This document shows, one piece after another, positions 31,312 to 40,649 of a stretch of DNA of 43,656 nt (within the stretch, counting starts at the first letter, position 1; the number at the start of each line of letters is the position of its first letter). Position numbers and translations under genes: made by a program. Source of the stretch: Bacillus sp. MUM 116 (lineage in GTDB: Bacteria; Bacillota; Bacilli; Bacillales; Cytobacillaceae); assembly GCF_001866655.1 (NCBI RefSeq), contig NZ_MLYR01000078.1, forward strand, positions 1 through 43,656. The letters are read 5' to 3'. The notes below the pieces were generated by a model that was not told the origin of the DNA, made no database searches, and saw only the letters and a list, made by a program, of their open reading frames with translations.

Positions 31312-32667
31312 TTATACCAGTTTATTAAGTGCTTCCGTTAATGTTTTTACAACAAACTCCAAATCTTCCACTTCAATATTTAATGGTGGTGAAAGGGTTA
31401 AAACGTTATTGTAGCCAGCAACGGTTGCACCGTTTTTGCCAATTAATAGTCCCTTCTCTTTACAGCCTGCTATAACCTGATTCACTAGCGCAACATCCAG
31501 CGGTTCTTTTGTTTCCTTATCCTTCACTAATTCAATCCCAATTAAAAGCCCTTTACCGCGGACATCCCCTACATATGGATTATTTTGCAGCAAGTTCCTT
31601 AAATCATTTAAGAGATTTGCTCCCAAATCACGGGAACGGTCAAACAATTTTTCGTTTTCCATGATTTCGAGATTTTTCAGTGCCAAGGCACAAGCTGCCG
31701 GGTTACCGCCAAATGTATTGACATGGCGGAAATAATCATATTCCTCCGTGCCTTTAAATGCTTCATAAATTTCTTTACGAACAGCTGTTGCTGACAATGG
31801 GAGATAGGCACTTGTAATTCCTTTTGCCATCGTAATGATGTCAGGCTTCACGCCGTAGTTCATAAATCCAAAAGGCTTACCGGTCCGGCCAAATCCGCAA
31901 ATAACTTCATCCGCGATTAGGAGGGCACCATGCTTTTCACAGATTTCTTTCGCCGCCTTCATATATCCATCCGGTGGAACGAGAATTCCCCCGCCAGTAA
32001 TGATTGGTTCCATAATCATTGCTGCAATCGTTTCACTCAGTTCCCAAGTCATCACCTTATCAATATCCTTTACGGATTGCAACTCATGCGGATCTGACAC
32101 ATTTGTATTATCTCGGTATGAATCCGGTGGAGCGATATGAACAAAACCTGCGGAAAGCGGTTCGTATTTGTATTTTCTTTGTGCCTGGCCAGTTGCCGCT
32201 AGAGCTGCTCCTGAGTTTCCATGGTAAGCGCGGTAGCGGGAAACAATCTTATAACGGTTGTAATCACCCTTTTGCTGATGATATTGACGGACAATCTTGA
32301 ATGCGGTTTCATTTGCTTCTGAACCGCTGTTGGAGAAAAAGATAACATACTCATCCCCAAGTATTTCATTAAGCTTTTCTGCCAGTTTAATAGCTGGAAC
32401 GTGACTTTGTGAAAGCGGAAAATAAGCCATTTCCTTTAATTGCTCATAGGCTGCTTCAGCTAGTTCCTGTCTTCCGTAACCAACATTCACACACCATAAA
32501 CCTGCCATGGCATCTAAATAGCGGTTTCCTTCCGTATCGGTAATCCAAGAACCTTCACACTTTTGTGCCACGATAGTTGCTTTCGGATTATAAGGCTTCA
32601 TCGCATGCCAAAGATAACGATCATCCTGCTCGAGTAATGTTTCTTGAGAACCGCTTGTTTGAACCAT
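31312..32667 (-). CDS. Class III aminotransferase, probable beta-alanine transaminase
   Basis: A 451-residue PLP enzyme of the omega-amino acid transaminase class. Visible marks are AGLWCVNVGYG near residue 55, SNSGSEANETAFK near 113, the PLP Asp in LLIADEVICGFGRTG near 254, and the Schiff-base Lys in TMAKGITSAYLPLS near 282. Relatives use beta-alanine, gamma-aminobutyrate or similar donors. Position beside mmsA and the dihydropyrimidine pathway points to beta-alanine to malonate semialdehyde. AAAAAGGAG precedes the ATG. The exact donor and acceptor are inferred from context. Confidence 0.88.
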   Translation of the reverse strand: MVQTSGSQETLLEQDDRYLWHAMKPYNPKATIVAQKCEGSWITDTEGNRYLDAMAGLWCVNVGYGRQELAEAAYEQLKEMAYFPLSQSHVPAIKLAEKLNEILGDEYVIFFSNSGSEANETAFKIVRQYHQQKGDYNRYKIVSRYRAYHGNSGAALAATGQAQRKYKYEPLSAGFVHIAPPDSYRDNTNVSDPHELQSVKDIDKVMTWELSETIAAMIMEPIITGGGILVPPDGYMKAAKEICEKHGALLIADEVICGFGRTGKPFGFMNYGVKPDIITMAKGITSAYLPLSATAVRKEIYEAFKGTEEYDYFRHVNTFGGNPAACALALKNLEIMENEKLFDRSRDLGANLLNDLRNLLQNNPYVGDVRGKGLLIGIELVKDKETKEPLDVALVNQVIAGCKEKGLLIGKNGATVAGYNNVLTLSPPLNIEVEDLEFVVKTLTEALNKLV

Positions 32668-32763
32668 TCTACGCTCACTCCTTTTTGTAACTATACAATA
32701 TATTATTCATCACCAAGGGTCATAGAGAATAATGCCCCTGATCTTTACGTAAAAGTTTTCAAA

Positions 32764-34224
32764 TTAGAATCTGGAAGTAATCATCTTTTTACGAGTATAG
32801 AAGTTTACTCCGTCTTTTCCGTTTACATGCATATCCCCGTAGAAGGAATCCTTCCATCCTGAGAATGGGAAGAACGCCATTGTCGCTGGAACACCAACGT
32901 TGATGCCAAGCATACCTGCTTCTGCCTCTTCACGGAATTGACGTACAGCTTTTGCATTATTCGTATAAATGCTTGCACCGTTTCCAAATCTCGATTTACG
33001 GATATAATCCAATCCTTCATCTAAATCATTAGCTCGAAGGAGACTTAGGACCGGACCAAAAATTTCTTCTTTCGCAATAGTCATATCAGAAGTAACATGA
33101 TCAAAAATAGTTGGACCCAAGAAATTGCCTTCCGGGAATTCGCCCATTTCCCTGCGCCCGTCCCTGATAAGGTCTGCACCTTCTTCGACGGCTTTTTCAA
33201 TATAGCCGAGAACCTTTTCACGGTGTTCCTTACGGATAACTGGAGTTAATAGTACCTCATCATCCATTCCGTTCCCGATGATTAATTCATCTGCTTTTTC
33301 TTTTAATGCTACAATAAACGGTGCATTGTCACCAACAACAACAACTGCACTACATGCCATACAACGCTGGCCTGCACTTCCGAATGTGGAACTAATGACA
33401 TTTTGAACAGCCTTATCTATATCGGCATCAGGCATCACGATATGGTGATTCTTTGCACCTGAAAGGGCTTGGACACGCTTACCTTCTGCAGCAGCACGCT
33501 CATAAACATATTTAGCAACAGGCTGTGAGCCAACAAACGAAATCGCGGCAATGTCCTTATGTTCGAGTAAGCCATTCACTACATCATGTGCACCATGTAC
33601 AACATTTAAAACCCCTTTAGGTGCGCCTGCTTGAGTAAATAATGCTACTAATTTATTCGATAATAGTGGAGTACGTTCTGATGGTTTTAAGACAAATGTA
33701 TTACCGCAGGCAACTGCGAGCGGGAACATCCAAAGCGGTACCATCATTGGGAAATTAAATGGAGTGATTCCTCCAACTACTCCTAATGGATAACGGAACA
33801 TTTCTGAATCAATATCTTCAGCAATCCCTGATAACGATTCACCCATCATTAAAGTTGGTGCACCTGCAGCGAATTCCACACATTCAATTCCGCGCTGAAC
33901 CTCACCATATGCTTCTTTGTAGGCCTTGCCGTTTTCCAAAGTAATTAATCTGGCAAGTTCTTCATGATGATCAGTTAAAAGAGTATGATATTTAAAAAGG
34001 ATTCTTGCTCTTTTCGGAACAGGGACATTTTTCCAAGTTTTAAATGCCTCTTTTGCTGCAGCAACGGCTTTTGCAACATCTTCCTTTGTAGAAACCGGAA
34101 CTTTGGCAATCACTTCGTCAGTCGCTGGATTTGGAACATCAAGAGTTTGTTCGCTGTTAGAGCTGACCCACTCACCGTTAATATAATTTTTTAATACTTC
34201 AGTATCATTTTTGGTTACGCTCAT
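32764..34224 (-). CDS. mmsA: CoA-acylating (methyl)malonate-semialdehyde dehydrogenase
   Basis: A 486-residue MMSDH, the CoA-dependent subgroup of aldehyde dehydrogenases (MmsA/IolA). Diagnostic features are [18 protein letters not shown] near residue 153, [28 protein letters not shown], and the catalytic Cys288 in [12 protein letters not shown]. It converts malonate semialdehyde to acetyl-CoA and CO2, or methylmalonate semialdehyde to propionyl-CoA. Its N-terminus has no targeting helix, so it is probably cytosolic rather than in the compartment. It precedes the aminotransferase with a 96-bp gap, so the two probably share a transcript. Confidence 0.93.
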   Translation of the reverse strand: MSVTKNDTEVLKNYINGEWVSSNSEQTLDVPNPATDEVIAKVPVSTKEDVAKAVAAAKEAFKTWKNVPVPKRARILFKYHTLLTDHHEELARLITLENGKAYKEAYGEVQRGIECVEFAAGAPTLMMGESLSGIAEDIDSEMFRYPLGVVGGITPFNFPMMVPLWMFPLAVACGNTFVLKPSERTPLLSNKLVALFTQAGAPKGVLNVVHGAHDVVNGLLEHKDIAAISFVGSQPVAKYVYERAAAEGKRVQALSGAKNHHIVMPDADIDKAVQNVISSTFGSAGQRCMACSAVVVVGDNAPFIVALKEKADELIIGNGMDDEVLLTPVIRKEHREKVLGYIEKAVEEGADLIRDGRREMGEFPEGNFLGPTIFDHVTSDMTIAKEEIFGPVLSLLRANDLDEGLDYIRKSRFGNGASIYTNNAKAVRQFREEAEAGMLGINVGVPATMAFFPFSGWKDSFYGDMHVNGKDGVNFYTRKKMITSRF

Positions 34225-34390
34225 GTTTTGGCCTCCTTATTTTAAATTGAAATTTTATGAATATTAAAAATCCCTATGCGTTAATTATCGCTCATTATTA
34301 AAAGGCTTTCATTAGACAAAGTGTAAAATTGGAAGCATTAATTTTTCAACATTGTGAACACTCTTCTAAAAAATATTCGAACATAGAAGT

Positions 34391-36004
34391 CTAACGGGCC
34401 TTATATTCTTTTTGCTGCCCTGATGGGGCTAAATAATCTTTTACGAGAATCATAAATTCAATCGCGACACGTTTTTCATGATCCATGAAATCCGCACCCA
34501 ACAAGTTTTCAAGCTTTTGGAGACGATGATAAAGGGTCTGCCTTACGATAAAAAGCTTGTTTGAAGTTTCCTGTTTCGACCCGTTACATTCTAAATAGGC
34601 TTTCAAAGTTTCTAGCAGCTTACCATTGTATTTTTGGTCATAGTGTATAACGGGCTGTAAATATTCTATGACAAGTTCCTGTAAATCAATATGTTTGTTG
34701 ATTTGCGAAATAAGTCGATATAAATGTAAATCCTCATAAAAGGTGTAGAGTTGCTTATTGGTCATTTCCTGATGAATTCTTACTGTTTCCTTTGCAGTAA
34801 AATAACTTTTATGTAGTTCACTAAGAGATTCGACAAACTTACCGGTTCCAATGAACATTTTGGAATTGCCCTGTTTTTTCATAAACTCCGATTCATAGAT
34901 GGACTCAATTGCCTTTTTGATTCGTTCTTTTAAGTTCTTTTTCGTTCGATTATTTAACAAAATAAACACCAAGGTATTCCGTTTTTCAACAGAGAAAACG
35001 GCAAACCCATTTTGTTCGAAAACAGAGCGGAATAAAAGCTTTAAATAGGTTACATCTTGACTGGATTTTTCCTTCACGGCTGAAACTTTTGCAATTAAAG
35101 CCACCGCGTCGCTTGTTTTCGGTCTTATGCTTTGTTCAAGTAAATATTCGTTAATCCCTTCCTCTGAATGTTCTCCGTCCAGCCACCCTTGGAGCCATTC
35201 AAATTCTTCGACACGCTTTTTCTCCTCCACATACAAATCCCTTAATAAATGCTGTGCCAAAGCTGTTGCGGTACGATCTAATATCAGTAAATCGAATTCA
35301 CTGATTGGAAGTTCGGGCGAAAAAAGATATAGCTCGGCATATTCCTGCCCAAATAAGTGAATCGGAGCATAGGCAAAGTGATGATTCGCAAGCGTCTTTG
35401 CTCCTTCCAATTCTTTTATTAATGTCTTTTGTTCATCACCATTGATTTCAGGAACAAAATCATATTCCTGATTTCTTAACCGGAAAATAATTTGAACATC
35501 TAAGGTAGAAAAAATAAATTGGAGGATATCCTCATATGTTTCAATGGATAAAAGCCGTTTGTTCAGGCTTTGTGAATAGTTTTCTAAATCGGAAATCATC
35601 CGATATTGTTGGTTAATCATCACGGTGTGGATATCCTGTGTAATCTCAACAAATGGCACTTCTTGTTGAAAAGCAATGATGGGGAAATGATGCTGATTAG
35701 CGATTTCAATCACTTTTGTTGGAATTTCCGTTAAATAAGTTCCTAACTCGATGCAAAGGCCAGTTGCATTATTTTCAATTAATTGTTCTACCATGGTGAA
35801 AAATAGGTGGTCTTCCTGCCAGGCAACACCAGTTGATAATATAAGTTCCTGTCCGCTCAATAAGTTTCGAATACTTTTTACTTCCACAACATGAACCCAT
35901 TTTACAATTCGTTGCAGCCCTTCTGCACCTGCAACCACTAAAGCATTCTGGAAGTGTTTTCGCCGCAAAATATCTGAGACCTTTAGCTGGAAATTTTCTT
36001 TCAT
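34391..36004 (-). CDS. PucR-family transcriptional regulator
   Basis: A 537-residue regulator. An N-terminal PucR ligand domain (residues about 8-125; GAEGLQRIVKWVHVVEVKSI) is followed by a CdaR/GGDEF-like middle, and the C-terminus carries the HTH_30 domain (LLETLKAYLECNGSKQETSN, then VRQTLYHRLQKLENLLG). PucR proteins activate purine and pyrimidine catabolism. It sits between the mmsA-aminotransferase unit and the hydantoinase-pre unit and is the likely controller of both (inference). AAAAGGGG precedes the ATG. Length fits the family. Confidence 0.92.
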   Translation of the reverse strand: MKENFQLKVSDILRRKHFQNALVVAGAEGLQRIVKWVHVVEVKSIRNLLSGQELILSTGVAWQEDHLFFTMVEQLIENNATGLCIELGTYLTEIPTKVIEIANQHHFPIIAFQQEVPFVEITQDIHTVMINQQYRMISDLENYSQSLNKRLLSIETYEDILQFIFSTLDVQIIFRLRNQEYDFVPEINGDEQKTLIKELEGAKTLANHHFAYAPIHLFGQEYAELYLFSPELPISEFDLLILDRTATALAQHLLRDLYVEEKKRVEEFEWLQGWLDGEHSEEGINEYLLEQSIRPKTSDAVALIAKVSAVKEKSSQDVTYLKLLFRSVFEQNGFAVFSVEKRNTLVFILLNNRTKKNLKERIKKAIESIYESEFMKKQGNSKMFIGTGKFVESLSELHKSYFTAKETVRIHQEMTNKQLYTFYEDLHLYRLISQINKHIDLQELVIEYLQPVIHYDQKYNGKLLETLKAYLECNGSKQETSNKLFIVRQTLYHRLQKLENLLGADFMDHEKRVAIEFMILVKDYLAPSGQQKEYKAR

Positions 36005-36037
36005 GTATCTGGCCCCTTTTTATGTATTCATTCCATT

Positions 36038-36092
36038 GGCTGTGTTAAAATTTCCCATTGAATTACTCTCAATAAGCACCTTTAACAGAGCC
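36038..36092. mobile_element. MITE-like element, minimal copy (55 bp)
   Basis: GGCTGTGTTAAA and TTTAACAGAGCC pair at 11 of 12 positions and match the ends of the copies at 7282 and 24909. The interior is reduced to about 30 bp with an ATTGA/TCAAT hairpin. Flanks are ATTCCATT and ATTCATTA, a degraded duplication at best. It lies next to the T-run of the terminator at 36102-36132. Confidence 0.65.
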
Positions 36093-36101
36093 ATTCATTA
36101 T

Positions 36102-36132
36102 AAAAAAGGATTGGCGTCAAAACCAATCCTCA
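36102..36132 (-). terminator. Terminator of the 65-residue protein gene
   Basis: On the minus strand AGGATTGG and CCAATCCT pair around an 8-nt loop and are followed by TTTTTTA. Confidence 0.85.
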
Positions 36133-36157
36133 TTTATTTTTTTCATCATTGATTTTG

Positions 36158-36355
36158 TTAAATTAGCAAACTTGAAAAATACTTTCTCGCATTAGCATTA
36201 CCAATTAAAAGTGTTTCGGTCTTGTTTTCTTCAGGATGAACAAAATCTACGGATGCACCATTTAAATGTTCATTAACTCGATGAATACGAAAACCTTTTT
36301 GAATAAGATAATCAATTTTATCTCGTTCATCTAGAAACTGCTGATGCTCTGACAT
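36158..36355 (-). CDS. Small protein of unknown function
   Basis: A 65-residue soluble protein: charged N-terminus (EHQQFLDERDKIDYLIQKGF), a strand pair (NGASVDFVHPEENKTETLLI) and a short hydrophobic end. A good ribosome site (GGAGGGATATC) lies before the ATG and a terminator follows. It stands between the PucR gene and the hydantoinase operon, all on the minus strand. I do not recognise the family; the frame and signals support a real gene. Confidence 0.7.
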   Translation of the reverse strand: MSEHQQFLDERDKIDYLIQKGFRIHRVNEHLNGASVDFVHPEENKTETLLIGNANARKYFSSLLI

Positions 36356-36416
36356 GATATCCCTCCGATTAAATGCTATACTCTATCATTCTACAAAAAG
36401 CCCATTGTTTCCTTCC

Positions 36417-36463
36417 AAAAAAATATCGAATCTGCAATTGCTTGATCAAACAATTACAGATTC
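36417..36463 (-). terminator. Terminator of the pre-hydantoinase operon
   Basis: On the minus strand GAATCTGTAATTG and CAATTGCAGATTC pair over 13 bp (one wobble) around a 10-nt loop, then GATATTTTTTT. Confidence 0.88.
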
Positions 36464-36474
36464 GTAAATTTATT

Positions 36475-37890
36475 TTAGTTAATTGGCAGAGACTCGTTTT
36501 GATTTACAGGTGTATTGTATTTCGCTCTTTTTAAAAATTGGCCTGACCCTGGTTTAGCAACCAACTGCTTATCGCGGACGACAAATTCTCCGCGAACCAT
36601 TACAGAAACAGGTTCACCTGTAACCTTCATACCCTCAAAAGCATTATAATCAACTGCCAAATGGTGGGTTTCTGCGGAAATGACCCGTTCAACATTTGGA
36701 TCAAATATGACGATATCGGCATCTGCTCCGACTGCAATCGTCCCTTTTTTCGGGAAAAGGCCAAATAGTTTTGCTGCCCTTGTGGAGGTGAGCTCAACAA
36801 ATTGATTTAAGCTGATTCTACCCTTCTTAACTCCCTCAGAGAACAAAATGGATAGTCGATCTTCAACAATTGGTCCACCATTTGGAATTTTTGAGAAATC
36901 ACCAAGACCCAATTCTTTTTGTCCCTTAAAATCAAACGAGCATTGATCAGAACCAAGTGTCTGTAGCTCTCCATTTTTCAATGCATTCCAAAGCACTTCT
37001 TGATTCCACTTTTCCCTGAGCGGCGGTGACCAAACATATTTGGCGCCCTCAAAATTTGGCTTTTCTATATAGCTTTGGTCAAGAACCAAATATTGTGGGC
37101 AAGTCTCACCCCAGACATTAAAGCCTTTTTTTCGTGCTTCAGCAATTTGCTCAACTGCATCGGCACATGTCACGTGTACCACATATAATTGCGAGTTTGC
37201 CAGTCCTGCAAGCTTTGCTGCACGGCCTGTTGCTTCCCCCTCCAATTCCTGCGGTCTTGTTAATGCATGGTAAATCGGATCGGTATTTCCTTCGGCGAGC
37301 GCTTTTTTCGTTAAATAATCAATGACATCGCCGTTCTCGGCATGAACCATTACTAAAGCACCATGCTCTTTTGCGAAGGCAAGTGTACGGTATAATGTTT
37401 CATCATCTGCCTGCAAGACATTTTTATAAGCCATAAATACCTTAAAGGAGGTAATTCCCTCTTCATTAATGACTTGCGGAAGCTGGGAAAGTACATCATC
37501 ATTAATTTCGCCGATCATTATGTGAAACCCATAATCAATGACTGCCTTATCTCCTGCCTTTTCATGCCAGGTTTGAATCGCATTTTTTAATGGCACACCT
37601 TTATCGGTTAAACAAAAATCAATCACGGTTGTTGTTCCGCCAAATGCCGCGCCAATTGTACCGGTTTCAAAATCATCTTTTGTAACCGTACCTCCAAAAG
37701 GCATATCGAAGTGGGTATGCGGGTCAACTCCTCCAGGGAATACATAACATCCATTTGCATCAATAACTTCAGCACCAAGTGTTGGGAGATTCGTACCAAT
37801 TTGTGATACCTTTCCATCTTCGATTAAAATTTCCGCTCGAAAGATATCAGAAGCGGTGACCACTGTTCCATTTTTTATTAATTTTTTCAT
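36475..37890 (-). CDS. hydA: Dihydropyrimidinase / hydantoinase
   Basis: A 471-residue amidohydrolase that opens dihydrouracil or dihydrothymine to N-carbamoyl-beta-amino acids. The metal site is seen in GGVDPHTHFDMPFGG near residue 54, the carboxylated Lys in TSFKVFMAYKN near 149, and His ligands in VMVHAENGD and YVVHVTCADAVEQ. DQCSFDFKGQ carries the late Asp. Length fits bacterial dihydropyrimidinases. GGGGGA precedes the ATG. It is third in the preT-preA-hydA operon, 12 bp after preA, which supports pyrimidine rather than hydantoin use. Confidence 0.95.
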   Translation of the reverse strand: MKKLIKNGTVVTASDIFRAEILIEDGKVSQIGTNLPTLGAEVIDANGCYVFPGGVDPHTHFDMPFGGTVTKDDFETGTIGAAFGGTTTVIDFCLTDKGVPLKNAIQTWHEKAGDKAVIDYGFHIMIGEINDDVLSQLPQVINEEGITSFKVFMAYKNVLQADDETLYRTLAFAKEHGALVMVHAENGDVIDYLTKKALAEGNTDPIYHALTRPQELEGEATGRAAKLAGLANSQLYVVHVTCADAVEQIAEARKKGFNVWGETCPQYLVLDQSYIEKPNFEGAKYVWSPPLREKWNQEVLWNALKNGELQTLGSDQCSFDFKGQKELGLGDFSKIPNGGPIVEDRLSILFSEGVKKGRISLNQFVELTSTRAAKLFGLFPKKGTIAVGADADIVIFDPNVERVISAETHHLAVDYNAFEGMKVTGEPVSVMVRGEFVVRDKQLVAKPGSGQFLKRAKYNTPVNQNESLPIN

Positions 37891-37902
37891 TGGAATATCC
37901 CC

Positions 37903-39186
37903 CTATTTAATATCAACTTTACATTCCGTAGCGGCATTTAGTGCTGCTTGGCGTTCATTCCATGTCATTGACGGCAGTTCGTTTGGAACTTCAATCATGT
38001 CGATTGCCCCATCAACCGGGCAAACAATTGAACATAAATTACATCCGACACAATCCTCTTCTCGCACTTTCAAATAGCCTTTGCCATTTGCATCCGTCAG
38101 CATATCAATGCATTGATGGGACGTATCTTCACAGGCGATATGGCACTTATTACAATTGATACAGACATCTGAATTAATCCTGGCAACAATATTGTAGTTA
38201 AGGTCCAAATTACCCCAATCCGAATATTTAGGAACGGATTTTCCAACAATTTCACTGACTGAAGCAATTCCCTTTTGGTCTAAATAGTTACTTAAACCTT
38301 CAATCATGTCCTCAACAATTCGGAAGCCGTGATGCATGGCAGCGGTACATACTTGTACACCTGTTGCACCCATCAGTAAGAATTCGACCGCATCCTTCCA
38401 ATTCGAGATTCCGCCGATTCCAGAAATAGGCACATTTATTCTTGTACGGCGGGCACATTCAGCTACCATGTTAAGGGCAATTGGTTTAACCGCAGGGCCG
38501 CAATAGCCTCCATGGGCACCCTTACCGGCAACATGCGGTATCGTATTCCACGTGTCCAAATCGACCCCGGCCAAACTATTGATAGTATTGATCATACTGA
38601 TGGCATCTGCTCCACCCTGAACAGCCGCTTCTGCTGTAGCGGTAATATCCGTAATATTGGGAGTCAGTTTAACAATGACCGGTGTTTTCGCCACTTCTTT
38701 CACCCAGAAGGTTTGACGTTCGACAAGGGCCGGCACCTGCCCTGAAGCAGAACCCATGCCGCGCTCTGCCATCCCGTGCGGACACCCGAAGTTTAATTCC
38801 AGACCGTCAACCCCGACATCCTCTACACGCTTAACAATTTCATGCCATTTTTCCTGTTTCGGCTCGACCATTAAGGAAGCAATGATCGCATGATTCGGGA
38901 AGCGTTTTTTCGTTTCATAGATTTCCTTTAAATTGACAACCAGTGGCCTGTCGGTAATCAATTCAATATTATTAAACCCGGCCACCCTTTGTCCGTTAAA
39001 GCTGACAGCTGCAAATCTTGAAGACACGTTCAAAATCGGGTCACCCAAAGTTTTCCAAACAGCTCCTCCCCAACCGGCCTCAAATGCCCGCTGTACCTGG
39101 TAGCCGGAATTTGTAGGAGGTGCCGAAGCAAGCCAGAACGGATTTGGAGACTTAATCCCCGCAAGATTAATTCGTAAATCTGCCAT
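37903..39186 (-). CDS. preA: NAD-dependent dihydropyrimidine dehydrogenase, PreA subunit
   Basis: A 427-residue PreA. An FMN-binding TIM barrel like dihydroorotate dehydrogenase (GIKSPNPFWLASAPPTNSGY, ELNFGCPHGMAERGMG, VKLTPNITDITATA) fills residues about 5-320. A C-terminal ferredoxin-like part has two 4Fe-4S motifs, CINCNKCHIAC and CVGCNLCSIVCP. With PreT it reduces uracil and thymine to the dihydro forms, and can work in reverse. It lies 45 bp after preT. Confidence 0.95.
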   Translation of the reverse strand: MADLRINLAGIKSPNPFWLASAPPTNSGYQVQRAFEAGWGGAVWKTLGDPILNVSSRFAAVSFNGQRVAGFNNIELITDRPLVVNLKEIYETKKRFPNHAIIASLMVEPKQEKWHEIVKRVEDVGVDGLELNFGCPHGMAERGMGSASGQVPALVERQTFWVKEVAKTPVIVKLTPNITDITATAEAAVQGGADAISMINTINSLAGVDLDTWNTIPHVAGKGAHGGYCGPAVKPIALNMVAECARRTRINVPISGIGGISNWKDAVEFLLMGATGVQVCTAAMHHGFRIVEDMIEGLSNYLDQKGIASVSEIVGKSVPKYSDWGNLDLNYNIVARINSDVCINCNKCHIACEDTSHQCIDMLTDANGKGYLKVREEDCVGCNLCSIVCPVDGAIDMIEVPNELPSMTWNERQAALNAATECKVDIK

Positions 39187-39231
39187 CCTTTTTACTCCCT
39201 TCTATTTTCCAAAATATAAATCTATAAACGA

Positions 39232-40596
39232 TTAAACTGTACCGACAGCAGTCAATTGCTTATGAATGGCATAGGCAGACCGTTTTCCTTGCTGGGCCGC
39301 GGTAACCACCATTGCATCACCTTTTCCTTTACCGAACACAATATCACCGCAGGCAAAAATTTTCGGATTTGATGTTTGGAAAGTTTCCGGATTAACCTGC
39401 ACAACTCCGCCTTTATGTTCCAATCCAAGTGCTTCTATTAAAGGCAGATGCCTTGTTTGTCCAATGGCTTTTACTACCGCATCAACCGGCAGGACATATT
39501 CAGAGCCTTCAATTGGAATTGGACTGCGGCGGCCGTCCTTTTCCGGTTCGCCAAGCTCCATTTTTATGCACTCAATACCGGTTACCCTGCCGTTTTCTCC
39601 AAGGATTCGTTTTGGTGCCGTCAGCCAGCGGAACTCGACTCCATCCTGTTTGGCAAACTCATATTCAAAGTCATAAGCGGACATTTCCTCTTCTGTTCTC
39701 CGGTAAAGAATTTTTACATTTTCAGCACCTAAACGGACGGAACAAGTAGCGCCATCGATGGCGGTATTCCCGGCCCCAATAACGACCACACGTTTTCCAA
39801 CAAAATCATTCGATAACCGCCCGCTTTTTGTTGCTTTTACAAATTCGATTGCATCATGAACACCATCCACTTCTTCCCCTTCAATCCCAAGGTTCGGAAC
39901 ATGTGCCATCCCTGCTGCCAGAACAATCAAATCGAATTTTTCGTTTAAGTATTCAGGGGACACGTCTCTGCCCACCATTGTGTTTGTCTTAATTTTTACA
40001 TTTAATTTTTCAACTTGATGGACTTCCCAGAAGGAAATGGATTGTGGTAAACGGAAGGAGACAATCCCGAAGGTGTTCAACCCGCCCGCTTTTTCTTCCG
40101 CTTCGAAAATCGTTACATCATAGCCAAACCGGGCGAGTTCTCTTGCAGCTGATAATCCTGCAGGGCCGCCGCCAATCACGGCAACTGTTTTTCCGTTAGA
40201 TTCTCCAGGCTCAAAAAGTGTTTGTTCATTTTGAATCGCCCAATCGGTTGCATATCTTTGGAGGTTTCCAATCATGATTGGCTTAGTGGAGTGGTTAAGG
40301 ACGCATGCACCCTCACAAAGCTCTTCAGTTGGACATACCCTTGCACAGCTGGCGCCGACAGGGTTGGAGGACATAATTGTTTTTGCTGATCCAAGCAAAT
40401 TTCCAGAGGCAATTTTTTTTATAAATGTCGGGATATCAATCCCGGTTGGACAGGCCTTTATACACGGGGCATCATAACAATAGAGGCATCGATTCGCCTC
40501 TTCGACCGCCTCACGATTCGTCAGGGCCGGTTCTACCTCTTGAAAGTTCTTTTCAAGATTGATTAAGGAAATACGCTGTAACTTTTCACTTGCCAA
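39232..40596 (-). CDS. preT: NAD-dependent dihydropyrimidine dehydrogenase, PreT subunit
   Basis: A 454-residue flavoprotein of the glutamate synthase small-subunit family. An N-terminal Fe-S domain (CLYCYDAPCIKACPTGIDIP, later CARVCPTEELCEGAC) is followed by the FAD motif VIGGGPAGLSAARELARFGY near residue 137 and the NAD motif VVIGAGNTAIDGA near 272. It passes electrons from NADH to PreA. The start is TTG 40596, with AAGGAGG eight bases upstream. It is the first gene of the operon, with a cre-like site 38 bp before it. Confidence 0.93.
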   Translation of the reverse strand: MASEKLQRISLINLEKNFQEVEPALTNREAVEEANRCLYCYDAPCIKACPTGIDIPTFIKKIASGNLLGSAKTIMSSNPVGASCARVCPTEELCEGACVLNHSTKPIMIGNLQRYATDWAIQNEQTLFEPGESNGKTVAVIGGGPAGLSAARELARFGYDVTIFEAEEKAGGLNTFGIVSFRLPQSISFWEVHQVEKLNVKIKTNTMVGRDVSPEYLNEKFDLIVLAAGMAHVPNLGIEGEEVDGVHDAIEFVKATKSGRLSNDFVGKRVVVIGAGNTAIDGATCSVRLGAENVKILYRRTEEEMSAYDFEYEFAKQDGVEFRWLTAPKRILGENGRVTGIECIKMELGEPEKDGRRSPIPIEGSEYVLPVDAVVKAIGQTRHLPLIEALGLEHKGGVVQVNPETFQTSNPKIFACGDIVFGKGKGDAMVVTAAQQGKRSAYAIHKQLTAVGTV

Positions 40597-40633
40597 TGAG
40601 AAACCCTCCTTATATAAATAGGATTCTAGTAAA

Positions 40634-40649
40634 ATGTAAGCGCTTTATA
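40634..40649 (+). promoter_or_regulatory. cre-like site upstream of preT
   Basis: ATGTAAGCGCTTTATA fits the CcpA consensus WTGNAANCGNWNNCWW except for one position (A for C near the end). It is 38 bp upstream of the preT start. Confidence 0.5.
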
